The position numbers and the translations under genes are program-made. From assembly GCF_900111495.1 (NCBI RefSeq), contig NZ_FOIU01000002.1, forward strand, positions 496,001 to 560,000: DNA of 64,000 nt, written 5' to 3'. Under the pieces are notes generated by a model. The model was given only the letters and a program-made list of their open reading frames with translations, ran no database searches and had not been told where the DNA came from. Shown one piece after another: positions 1 through 7,742 of this stretch. Origin of the DNA: Chryseobacterium wanjuense (GTDB lineage: Bacteria > Bacteroidota > Bacteroidia > Flavobacteriales > Weeksellaceae). The stretch's first letter is position 1, and the number at the start of each line of letters is the position of its first letter.

Positions 1-885
1 TACTCGCTGAATAAAATCAACAGCGGCTCCCAAAGCGATATTCCCTCCGACATTGGGTGTTCCGGCTTCGTATTTAAAAGGAAGTCCGGCGTACGTTGTT
101 CCGTCAAAAGAACACGTTGCAATCATCTCTCCTCCCCCATGGAATGGCGGTAAATCTTCAAGAATTTCCTGTTTTCCGTATAAAATTCCCGTTCCCATCG
201 GCGCATACATTTTATGCCCGGAGAATACAAAGAAATCGCAATCCAATTTCTGAACATCAATGGTAAAATGTGGAGCCGACTGCGCGCCATCAATGACGAT
301 ATAAGCGTTTGTATTTTTCCTTGTTTTAGCAATAATTTCTTCGATAGGATTTACAATTCCCAATGCATTGGAAACCTGATTTACAGAAACAATTTTTGTT
401 TTTTCACTTAAAAACTCATCGAATGTATCCAGCTGAAGAATTCCGTTTTCATCCATCGGAATAACGCGGAGTTTTGCACCTGTCCTTTCGCAAAGCAATT
501 GCCAAGGAACGATATTAGAATGATGCTCCAGGTAAGAAATGATAATTTCATCGTCTTTTTTTAATTTTTGGGTTAAAATATAAGCGATGAGGTTCAATCC
601 TTCTGTAGTGCCTTTTGTAAAAATTACTTCAAAATCGTGTTTAGCGTTAATGAATTTCTGGATTTTCCTTCTTGAAAGTTCCATCTCTTCCGTTGCTAAC
701 TGGCTTAATGTATGGATTCCTCTGTGAACATTAGCATTAAGCTCCGTATAGTATTTATGACAAACTTCTAAAACTGAATTGGGTTTTTGGGATGTCGCTG
801 CATTATCCAGATAAACCAATGGCTTACCATTCACCTGCCTGTCTAATATTGTAAACTGACTTCTTATTTCCTGAATGTCAAACAT
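1..885 (-). CDS. sufS: Cysteine desulfurase SufS (3' end off window)
   Basis: PLP-dependent cysteine desulfurase of aminotransferase class V. It takes sulfur from L-cysteine for the SUF Fe-S assembly scaffold in the cytoplasm. The 295 visible residues start at ATG 885 and stay open to base 1. The PLP Schiff-base lysine is K225 in SGHKMYAPMG. H122 (EHHSN) stacks on PLP and D199 (VIDGAQS) contacts the ring nitrogen; all three lie within one residue of the E. coli SufS positions. The catalytic Cys (about residue 364 in the family) lies beyond the window, so activity cannot be confirmed. It is not adjacent to the sufABCD operon, which lies 31 kb away on the other strand. Confidence 0.93.
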   Translation of the reverse strand, partial: MFDIQEIRSQFTILDRQVNGKPLVYLDNAATSQKPNSVLEVCHKYYTELNANVHRGIHTLSQLATEEMELSRRKIQKFINAKHDFEVIFTKGTTEGLNLIAYILTQKLKKDDEIIISYLEHHSNIVPWQLLCERTGAKLRVIPMDENGILQLDTFDEFLSEKTKIVSVNQVSNALGIVNPIEEIIAKTRKNTNAYIVIDGAQSAPHFTIDVQKLDCDFFVFSGHKMYAPMGTGILYGKQEILEDLPPFHGGGEMIATCSFDGTTYAGLPFKYEAGTPNVGGNIALGAAVDFIQRV

Positions 886-927
886 TTATTAAATTTTTAA
901 ATTAAAACGTTCTTATTTAGAACACTT

Positions 928-935
928 CAAATTTA
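928..935 (-). promoter_or_regulatory. Candidate -7 box for sufS
   Basis: TAAATTTG on the minus strand matches the Bacteroidetes TAnnTTTG -7 element, about 43 nt upstream of the sufS ATG. No good -33 TTG is seen at the usual distance. Confidence 0.4.
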
Positions 936-1075
936 CGGCTTTTTTTTTGAAAGATTGTTGCAGGTTGAGGGTTGATTATTATCAGTTGATAGAAAGATTC
1001 GATAGATGAAATTGTAATAGATAAAGCTGATGAGCAAATTAACATTTTCGTGTTTATAATTTACCTTTTAGGCAT

Positions 1076-1104
1076 AAAAAAACCTGCCAAAATTGACAGG
1101 TTTT
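1076..1104 (-). terminator. Terminator after rplY
   Basis: Read on the minus strand, AAACCTGTCA and TGGCAGGTTT form a hairpin followed by a run of T, starting about 20 nt after the rplY stop codon. Confidence 0.8.
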
Positions 1105-1126
1105 AATATTTTCAAATAAGCAATTC

Positions 1127-1768
1127 TTATTCTGCTGCAGCTTCTTCTGCTGCAGGAGCTGCTCCTTCAGTTGCAACTTCTTCTTCATCTTCATCATCCA
1201 TTGCTGCTGCACCTCCTTTCATTGCATTTCTAGACATCTTAACAGCAACTACTACTGCGTTGTCCGGGTGCATGAAAGAATATCCTTCAGCTTTGATACC
1301 TCCTACATAAAGTTTGTTACCAATTCTTAATGGAGTAACATCTACAACTACCTCATCAGGTAAGTTTGCAGGGATAGCTTTTACTTTCAATTTTCTGAAA
1401 GACTGACGTAAAACACCACCAGCTACAACACCTTTAGAACGACCAGTGATTCTTACAGGAACTTCCATGATAACTGGCTTATCGTCAGCTAGTTGATAGA
1501 AGTCTGCGTGAAGAATTTTGTCTGTAATCGGGTGGAACTGAATATCCTGAAGAACAGCCGGAATTGTTTGACCATCAACCTCAATAGATACCGTGTGTGC
1601 TTCAGGAGTATATACCAAACCTTTGAACGCTTTCTCTTCAGCAGAGAAGTTCAATGGCTCACCACCTCCGTAAACAACACAAGGAACTAATTCAGCATCA
1701 CGTAAAGCTTTTGTAGACTTTTTGCCCACGCTTTCTCTTTTTGTACCTTGAATTGTAATAGATTTCAT
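1127..1768 (-). CDS. rplY: 50S ribosomal protein L25/general stress protein Ctc
   Basis: Binds 5S rRNA in the large ribosomal subunit. At 213 residues it is the long CTC/TL5 form: an N-terminal L25 domain (about 1-90, starting [17 protein letters not shown]), a C-terminal beta domain (about 95-185) and an acidic, Ala/Glu-rich tail (DDEDEEE onward) that looks disordered. It lies 55 bp downstream of prs on the same strand with no terminator between them, so prs-rplY is probably one transcript, an arrangement often seen in bacteria. A hairpin terminator follows. Confidence 0.95.
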   Translation of the reverse strand: MKSITIQGTKRESVGKKSTKALRDAELVPCVVYGGGEPLNFSAEEKAFKGLVYTPEAHTVSIEVDGQTIPAVLQDIQFHPITDKILHADFYQLADDKPVIMEVPVRITGRSKGVVAGGVLRQSFRKLKVKAIPANLPDEVVVDVTPLRIGNKLYVGGIKAEGYSFMHPDNAVVVAVKMSRNAMKGGAAAMDDEDEEEVATEGAAPAAEEAAAE

Positions 1769-1823
1769 TTATAAAAATTTAAAAAATTGTTTTAATTTTA
1801 ATTTGCAAACTTTTGAAAATCAA

Positions 1824-2762
1824 TTAAATAACAAACTTACTGCTAATTGACTGATGCTCATGAACCATCTTCATAACGTCCGCAAATAATGGGGCGCAAG
1901 ATAGCACTTTTATTTTAGATGACAAATTATTTTTCACAGGAATTGAGTCAGTTACAATAACTTCTAGAATTTTTGAGTTCTGAATATTCTCGTAAGCTTT
2001 CCCCGAAAGTACTCCGTGAGTAGCCATCGCTCTTACAGATTTTGCTCCTTTTTCCATTAAAATGTCTGCAGCTTTGCAAAGTGTACCTGCTGTATCGATC
2101 ATGTCATCAATAAGGATAACGTTTTTACCTTCAACATCCCCGATAAGGAACATCTCTTCTACAACGTTTGCTTTTTTTCTTTCTTTATAAGCAATTACTA
2201 CTTCTGCACCCAGGTGTCCTGCGTAGTTTTTTGCTCTTTTTGCACCTCCCATATCCGGAGAAGCAATGGTAAGGTTTTCTAAGTTCAGGTCTCTGATATA
2301 GTCTACAAAGATGGTAGAAGCATACAAATGATCTACCGGAATTTCGAAGAACCCCTGGATCTGGTCTGCGTGAAGATCCATCGTCATAATTCTCGTAGCT
2401 CCGGCTGCTGTTAAAAGATTTGCAACCAATTTGGCACCGATCGGCGCTCTTGGCTTGTCTTTTCTGTCTTGTCTTGCAAGCCCGAAATACGGAAGTACCA
2501 CTGTAATACTTTTAGCAGAAGCTCTTTTCGCAGCATCAATCATGAGAAGAAGTTCTAATAAATTGTCTGCTGGAGGGAATGTAGATCCAATTAAGAAAAC
2601 TCTTCCTCCTCTTACGGATTCGTCTAAAACAGGCTCAAATTCCCCGTCGCTGAACTCCTGAAAGTTGATTTTCCCTAATTCCTGCCCATAATATTGGGCA
2701 ATTTTTTCTGCCAAGTCCTTACTCGTCCTTGTACAAAATAGATAACTTAACTGATCGGCCAT
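1824..2762 (-). CDS. prs: Ribose-phosphate pyrophosphokinase
   Basis: Makes PRPP from ribose-5-phosphate and ATP, feeding purine, pyrimidine, His, Trp and NAD synthesis. The 312-residue length is typical of class I Prs. Visible signatures are FSDGE near residue 37, the ATP/catalytic loop ARQDRKDKPR near residue 96, and the PRPP-binding loop LIDDMIDTAGTL in the C-terminal half. The family normally forms hexamers regulated by ADP and phosphate. It is first in a likely prs-rplY operon. Its PRPP product is used by apt, also in this window. Confidence 0.96.
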   Translation of the reverse strand: MADQLSYLFCTRTSKDLAEKIAQYYGQELGKINFQEFSDGEFEPVLDESVRGGRVFLIGSTFPPADNLLELLLMIDAAKRASAKSITVVLPYFGLARQDRKDKPRAPIGAKLVANLLTAAGATRIMTMDLHADQIQGFFEIPVDHLYASTIFVDYIRDLNLENLTIASPDMGGAKRAKNYAGHLGAEVVIAYKERKKANVVEEMFLIGDVEGKNVILIDDMIDTAGTLCKAADILMEKGAKSVRAMATHGVLSGKAYENIQNSKILEVIVTDSIPVKNNLSSKIKVLSCAPLFADVMKMVHEHQSISSKFVI

Positions 2763-2783
2763 TTTTACTTTTTAAAGATTTTG

Positions 2784-2791
2784 CAAATTTA
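2784..2791 (-). promoter_or_regulatory. Candidate -7 box for prs
   Basis: TAAATTTG on the minus strand ends 21 nt before the prs ATG. It directly abuts the T-run of the upstream terminator, so termination and new initiation share the same 30 bp. Confidence 0.45.
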
Positions 2792-2820
2792 AAAAAAAAC
2801 CACAAGATTTTCTCCTGTGG
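2791..2820 (-). terminator. Terminator after the GDSL lipoprotein gene
   Basis: On the minus strand CCACAGGAG...CTTGTGG forms a hairpin followed by ten T, separating the porin/lipase pair from prs. Confidence 0.85.
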
Positions 2821-2846
2821 CTTCTAAGTTTTTATTTATCTAAATA

Positions 2847-4379
2847 TTAAGGGAATCTCACACCCGAATATTTATTAGGATCTACCTGTGGAAGAGTAGA
2901 TTTATATTTACCATTAATTGCTTTGATAAACTCATTGGCAACGATTGCGTAGCCTCTTCCTGTTAAATGAACTCCATCTAAAGAGAAAGTACCTCCCGTT
3001 ACAAATCTTGCGGTATATTTTACACCATCCCAAGAAATTCCGGATTGTCCGTTTAGCTCAACCATTTTTTTGTTGGCATCTACAAATGCCAATCCGTATG
3101 TATCTGCCAATCCCTTAATAGAAGCATTATAAGCGTCTACTGCTGTTTTTACTGCTGCAGCTTCTGTTTTGCTTAATACATGCTGGTTTTGTAAAGGATA
3201 AGAAATTCCGTAAACATTTACCGGTGCAGGTGCTCCCGGAGCCGTTGTCCCTATGACAGCTCTGGTTGTAAGTAAGATGTAATCATCAGCTGTTGATTGT
3301 CTTGCCTGTCCGAAAATCTGTCCGAAAGCAGTCGCCGTCGGAAGCCCCAAAGAAGGAGTCAAAGCAACGGTAAGCTGAGCCGATAAATCTGTAAGAGATG
3401 TATCCTTAATCAGAACCGGATTTGAAGCTGTAGAAGAAAGCAAATTAATTCTGTCTCCTGCCCCGAAAGCCGTAAGTGCCTGCTTCAACGGACCGTATAA
3501 ACTTGTATTAAGTGTTGTAAGGTTTGCTCCTAAAGCAGCTGGTGTCAAAGGATTGTAAGGAACTGTTGTAAAATAAGGAATCGATGTTACGTAAGGAATA
3601 TTAGCAATCACTCCTTTTGTAGCGCCTCCTGCTTTTAATTTATCTAAACCAGCCTTGATAGAACCCGCAACAACATTCGGATCTGAAATATCATTAGCGC
3701 CATATGTTGCAGGATTTGTATTTCCTGCTTGGTTTACACCCATTCCTCCACTTGTTGCATAGCTTAATACATCATTATTTCCAATCCAGTAAGAGAAGAA
3801 TGTAGGTTGTTTTGCTACTGCATCATCTACTACTGTGGAAGTATTGCTTGAAGAAAATCTTACGTAATACGGATTTGCAGTTCCTAATAAGATTCCGCCA
3901 GGATTTCCATATCCCGGAGCTACCAAATGGAATGATTTTGCTCCCGGAACCCCGAAGTTATTTAAAGGTCCCGTAATTTTATTCATTACATCCGTCGTAG
4001 GCGTTGCATTAACGTTTACGATATCCGGAGAACCGTTTGTGAATGATTTAATATAAAGTTTTGTTGCCTGAATAACATTTCCTGCCAATATCAAACCTCC
4101 GTTGTTATCTGCCATTAAAGGCTGTACGAAGTTTCCTCCGCCTGCAAGCTTCATCTGTCCTGCAATAATATTGGGATAAGATTCATTTTGTCCGTCGATG
4201 TACAAAGCATTATCTCTATACCCCGATGTCAATGAATTTCCTATAGAAACATAGTTGGAAAAATTTGCTTCTCCGGCAGTTACAGCAATATCTTTTACAT
4301 CTGTATCGAAATCATCTTCGCAGCTCGTTGTAAAAAGCAGAGCAGAAATAGCGAATGTAGAAATTATAATTTTTTTCAT
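2847..4379 (-). CDS. SGNH/GDSL-family lipoprotein hydrolase
   Basis: Probable surface or periplasmic esterase/lipase; the substrate is unknown. The lipoprotein signal ends at a lipobox with Cys20 (LFTTSC) followed by acidic EDD. Block I of the SGNH fold is IGNSLTSG with catalytic Ser49. Block III-like GNND is in the middle, and the C-terminal DGVHLTGRGY supplies the Asp/His pair. At 510 residues it is longer than simple GDSL esterases. It starts 10 bp downstream of a FadL-type porin gene, so the two are probably cotranscribed: a lipase releasing fatty acids next to a fatty-acid or hydrophobe channel. That functional coupling is inferred. Confidence 0.85.
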   Translation of the reverse strand: MKKIIISTFAISALLFTTSCEDDFDTDVKDIAVTAGEANFSNYVSIGNSLTSGYRDNALYIDGQNESYPNIIAGQMKLAGGGNFVQPLMADNNGGLILAGNVIQATKLYIKSFTNGSPDIVNVNATPTTDVMNKITGPLNNFGVPGAKSFHLVAPGYGNPGGILLGTANPYYVRFSSSNTSTVVDDAVAKQPTFFSYWIGNNDVLSYATSGGMGVNQAGNTNPATYGANDISDPNVVAGSIKAGLDKLKAGGATKGVIANIPYVTSIPYFTTVPYNPLTPAALGANLTTLNTSLYGPLKQALTAFGAGDRINLLSSTASNPVLIKDTSLTDLSAQLTVALTPSLGLPTATAFGQIFGQARQSTADDYILLTTRAVIGTTAPGAPAPVNVYGISYPLQNQHVLSKTEAAAVKTAVDAYNASIKGLADTYGLAFVDANKKMVELNGQSGISWDGVKYTARFVTGGTFSLDGVHLTGRGYAIVANEFIKAINGKYKSTLPQVDPNKYSGVRFP

Positions 4380-4389
4380 AGTCTTTCAA

Positions 4390-5622
4390 TTAAAAAGGGT
4401 TATAAGATAAACCTAGACCTAAATAAAATGCCGTAGCTTTAGCCTGTCCGTAGAAACCAAGATTGGCATTTTTTACATCTCTTGCCTGAGGCATTGCATA
4501 TCCACCTGCGATATCAACTCCGAATTGTTTTAATTTAAATCCAACCCCACCTGTCACCACATAGGTATTGAAAGAAGGAGTTTCCGGGATAAAGTTTTCA
4601 TCAGTATAAGGAGATTCATCATAATAAGCACCAAGACGTCCGTAGATCATATTTGTGAATGCATATTGAGTTCCCAATCTGAATGTTTTAGAGTTTCTGA
4701 AGTTTTTAGGTGAAACTGAAACTGTAGGATCTGCCTGATTTCCAACAGGAGCTGTTGCAAAATCCAACGTCAGTTTGCTGTATCTTTCCCATCCATGATA
4801 GTTGAAGTCTGCAGAAACCAACCATTTCGGAGTGATTTTGTATGTTAAACCAATCGTATATTCTTCTACTAAAGGTAAAGTAGCCTTAAAGTCGTCTGTT
4901 CCGGATGCATCTAACCCTAATAGCGGATAAATAGAAGCTGAAGGGAACTGGAAGGTAGCTTTCCCTTTTTTAGCCTTCATGTCAACAGGAGAACGGTAAG
5001 CAATACTCACATCCAATTTCGGATCTGGTCTGAAATAGAACCCGAATCCGTAACCATGTCCGCTTGCTTTGCTATCGAGATTAAGCTCGCCCCCGAATTG
5101 GGTAACGGCTCTATCCCAATTTACTTTTCCTCTTGCATAAATATAGCTCGCCCCGAAAGCAAACCAGTCATTAAATTTATAAGAAACCATTGGTTGGAAA
5201 TAGAAAGCCTTTAGCTCCAATTTTTGAACCATTTCTTTCCCTTCCCAATCATTCGGCCATTCAATAGTACTACCAAAAGGTGTCGAAAAACTGAACCCTA
5301 CCGATAATTTATCAATTGGTTTATAAGCTATCGCAGCATAGATCGGCGTTCCCATAGGGTTATCCGTTTCAGTACTTTGAAGAGTGTTCAGGTTTTGAAA
5401 AGTAATTTTATTGCTTGCTCCAAATCCTCCGGCAGCGATGCTTAGTTTCGAAGGAATGAATGACATACCTGCAGGGTTAAAGAATGCCACACTTGCATCT
5501 TCAGCATGCGCACTGGTATGTGCCATTGCCAGTTGTCTTACCCCTTGCAGAGAAACTCTGAAGCCTCCTGCGTAAGATAAGACCCCTGCCAACAATGCAG
5601 TTGATACTAATATTTTTTTCAT
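4390..5622 (-). CDS. OmpP1/FadL/TodX-family outer membrane transporter
   Basis: Outer-membrane beta-barrel for hydrophobic compounds such as long-chain fatty acids. It has an N-terminal signal peptide (MKKILVSTALLAGVLSYAGG) and the family's NPAGM motif near residue 50, followed by repeated amphipathic strands with alternating aromatic residues, ending in Tyr-Asn-Pro-Phe, a barrel-like C-terminus. The 410-residue length fits FadL. It is the first gene of a two-gene unit with the GDSL lipoprotein 10 bp downstream. Substrate specificity cannot be read from sequence. Confidence 0.9.
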   Translation of the reverse strand: MKKILVSTALLAGVLSYAGGFRVSLQGVRQLAMAHTSAHAEDASVAFFNPAGMSFIPSKLSIAAGGFGASNKITFQNLNTLQSTETDNPMGTPIYAAIAYKPIDKLSVGFSFSTPFGSTIEWPNDWEGKEMVQKLELKAFYFQPMVSYKFNDWFAFGASYIYARGKVNWDRAVTQFGGELNLDSKASGHGYGFGFYFRPDPKLDVSIAYRSPVDMKAKKGKATFQFPSASIYPLLGLDASGTDDFKATLPLVEEYTIGLTYKITPKWLVSADFNYHGWERYSKLTLDFATAPVGNQADPTVSVSPKNFRNSKTFRLGTQYAFTNMIYGRLGAYYDESPYTDENFIPETPSFNTYVVTGGVGFKLKQFGVDIAGGYAMPQARDVKNANLGFYGQAKATAFYLGLGLSYNPF

Positions 5623-5641
5623 AGACTATTATTATATAACC

Positions 5642-5649
5642 CAAATATA
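5642..5649 (-). promoter_or_regulatory. Candidate -7 box for the porin/lipase unit
   Basis: TATATTTG on the minus strand, 19 nt before the porin ATG, fits TAnnTTTG. No clear -33 box. Confidence 0.4.
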
Positions 5650-5868
5650 AAATTATTTTGGTTACGCCTGTTAATAAATCATAAATTTTTAAACATTATC
5701 AGCAAAGAAAATTATGTTTAAAATAACACTTTCCCGGAAAAGTGACTTAAACCAATAGCTGAGAGACTTTTAATAAAATTTAAGTTAATAATCTTATTTT
5801 TTGTTTAATACTAAACAACGATGTTTCCGAATATTTGATTATTTTCGACCGGATAAAGATAAAAATCA

Positions 5869-5876
5869 TAAATTTG
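5869..5876 (+). promoter_or_regulatory. Candidate -7 box for ricT-gldH-PBP1A
   Basis: TAAATTTG ends 20 nt before the ricT ATG. It lies in a 274-bp AT-rich divergent intergenic region that holds nothing else recognisable. Confidence 0.45.
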
Positions 5877-5896
5877 CAAGATTAAATATATAATAT

Positions 5897-7279
5897 ATGA
5901 GTTGTGGATGTAAAACATCCGGCGATTCTGCACATTCTTGCGGACCCAAGAAGACCGCGAATGGCTGTGAAAATGTAAATACCTGTGGTAATAGTTATAA
6001 ATTAAGTGTTTTTGACTGGCTTTCTAACATCAACAATCCCGCACCAAACAGGTGTGATTATGTGGAAGTTAGATTTAAAAATGACAGAAAATCGTTTTAT
6101 AAAAATGTAAATAATATCCCATTACATATAGGTAGTGTAGTAACAGTAGAATCAAGTCCCGGACACGATGTAGGTGTGGTAAGTCTCACCGGAGAACTGG
6201 TAAAGATTCAGATGAAAAAGAAGAAATTTTCTGAAGAATCTCCCCTAAAAATATACAGGCTGGCCAACCAGAAAGATCTGGAAGTTTGGCAGGAAGCACG
6301 GAAAAAAGAAGATAATGTAAAAATAGAAGCACGAAAAATTGCTCATAAGCTGGGTCTTGAAATGAAGATCACAGATGTTGAGTATCAGGGAGATGCTTCG
6401 AAAGTCACCTTCTATTACACCGCAGACAACCGTGTGGATTTCAGACAGTTGATCAAAGACTATGCGGCTGCTTTCAGAACAAAAATCGACATGAAACAGA
6501 TCGGTTTCAGACAGGAAGCTGCCAAAGTGGGCGGAATAGGATCTTGCGGGCGAGAGCTTTGCTGCTCGACGTGGTTAACGGATTTCAGATCTGTAAATAC
6601 CAACGTTGCAAGATACCAACAGCTGAGCATCAACCCTCAGAAACTGGCCGGACAGTGCGGGAAACTTAAATGTTGTCTTAATTACGAACTAGACAGCTAT
6701 CTCGATGCATTGAGCGATTTCCCTTCTTCTTCAACCACGTTGGAAACAGAAAAAGGAAAAGCTTTCTGTATAAAAATCGACGTTTTCAAAAAGAAAATGT
6801 GGTTTGCTTACGTAGAAAGTTCTATCGCTTGGTATGACTTTGACATAGATTTGGTTAAAAAATTAATCTCAAAAAACAAACGAGGCGAAAAGACACTTCC
6901 TCTCGAAGAATTGAAACAGCCGGATACTTCATTCCAAAGTATTGACCTGATTCAGGAGAATAATGTAGACCGATTCGAGAAGAAAAACAGAGGTCCTAAA
7001 AACAAAAATCAGAACAGACCGCATAATAATCAGAACAATCCTAATCAGGCTCAGAAAAAAAGCCGACCTGATAATAATCGTACGGACAGACCCGAAAGAC
7101 AGGAAAGACCGGCAAATGCAAATTCTAACAACCAGCCAAAACAGCAAAAGCCTCAGCAGCCGAAAGCTCAATTGGAAAAGGTAGAAGCTGCAGCTCCTTC
7201 TGATTCTGAGAAAAAGCCAACCCCGAATAAGAAAAAATTCAAAAAGAAATTTCCTCCAAAAAAAGACAACAATGCGTAA
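5897..7279 (+). CDS. ricT: PSP1-domain protein, RicT/YaaT family
   Basis: Cytoplasmic regulator family. In Bacillus, RicT with RicA and RicF carries [4Fe-4S] clusters and affects RNA processing and sporulation. The PSP1 domain covers about residues 50-290. Clustered cysteines occur in CGRELCCSTW and CGKLKCC, as in characterised RicT, plus an N-terminal Cys-rich stretch (CGCKTSG...CG). Residues 340-460 are a Lys/Asn/Gln/Pro-rich, probably disordered, basic extension not found in the short Bacillus protein. The stop overlaps the start of gldH by 8 bp, indicating translational coupling. The role in Bacteroidota is not established. Confidence 0.88.
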   Translation: MSCGCKTSGDSAHSCGPKKTANGCENVNTCGNSYKLSVFDWLSNINNPAPNRCDYVEVRFKNDRKSFYKNVNNIPLHIGSVVTVESSPGHDVGVVSLTGELVKIQMKKKKFSEESPLKIYRLANQKDLEVWQEARKKEDNVKIEARKIAHKLGLEMKITDVEYQGDASKVTFYYTADNRVDFRQLIKDYAAAFRTKIDMKQIGFRQEAAKVGGIGSCGRELCCSTWLTDFRSVNTNVARYQQLSINPQKLAGQCGKLKCCLNYELDSYLDALSDFPSSSTTLETEKGKAFCIKIDVFKKKMWFAYVESSIAWYDFDIDLVKKLISKNKRGEKTLPLEELKQPDTSFQSIDLIQENNVDRFEKKNRGPKNKNQNRPHNNQNNPNQAQKKSRPDNNRTDRPERQERPANANSNNQPKQQKPQQPKAQLEKVEAAAPSDSEKKPTPNKKKFKKKFPPKKDNNA

Positions 7280-7736
7280 AATTTTAGGATTATTCTCACT
7301 TATCCTCTTCTTTAGCTGTAATTCTTCTTCGGAAGGAGAAGTTATCATGAATTCCGTTGATAATAAATGGAATAAGAAAAGTGAACAAAAATATAATCTT
7401 GAAATTTCGGATCCGCAAAATCCTAAAAATATTATATTTGTTGTAAGAAATAACAATGAATATCCTTACAGTAATCTTAGGTTTATTGTAAATTTCACCG
7501 ACCTTCAGAGCAAGAAAAAGCAGACAGACACGTTAAATTATGTGCTGGCAAAACCGAATGGAGAATGGCTTGGTACAGGATTTGGTGACACGAAGGAGAT
7601 TTTATTTCAGTATAAACTGAACTACAAGTTTCCGGCAAAAGGGAAGTATGAAATCGGCCTAAAACAGGCTATGAGAAACGACAACCTTCCGGGAATCGAA
7701 GACATTGGAGTAAAAATAGAAACGGCTAAACCGTAA
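7272..7736 (+). CDS. gldH: Gliding motility lipoprotein GldH
   Basis: GldH is one of the lipoproteins required for gliding in Flavobacterium johnsoniae and is widely kept in T9SS-encoding Bacteroidota. The 154-residue protein has a short signal and lipobox FFSC with Cys16, then a beta-rich domain (NIIFVVRNNNEYPYSNLRF). It overlaps ricT by 8 bp, and PBP1A begins 6 bp after its stop, the gene order I recall from other flavobacteria. Many Chryseobacterium do not visibly glide, so the gene may serve protein secretion or envelope integrity. Confidence 0.85.
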   Translation: MRKILGLFSLILFFSCNSSSEGEVIMNSVDNKWNKKSEQKYNLEISDPQNPKNIIFVVRNNNEYPYSNLRFIVNFTDLQSKKKQTDTLNYVLAKPNGEWLGTGFGDTKEILFQYKLNYKFPAKGKYEIGLKQAMRNDNLPGIEDIGVKIETAKP

Positions 7737-7742
7737 CCATAA

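Noticed and set aside
6929..7456. 175-codon open frame antisense to the end of ricT and gldH
   Set aside because: It mirrors the Lys/Asn-rich low-complexity tail (giving Phe/Leu/Ile-rich antisense) and overlaps two well-supported genes.
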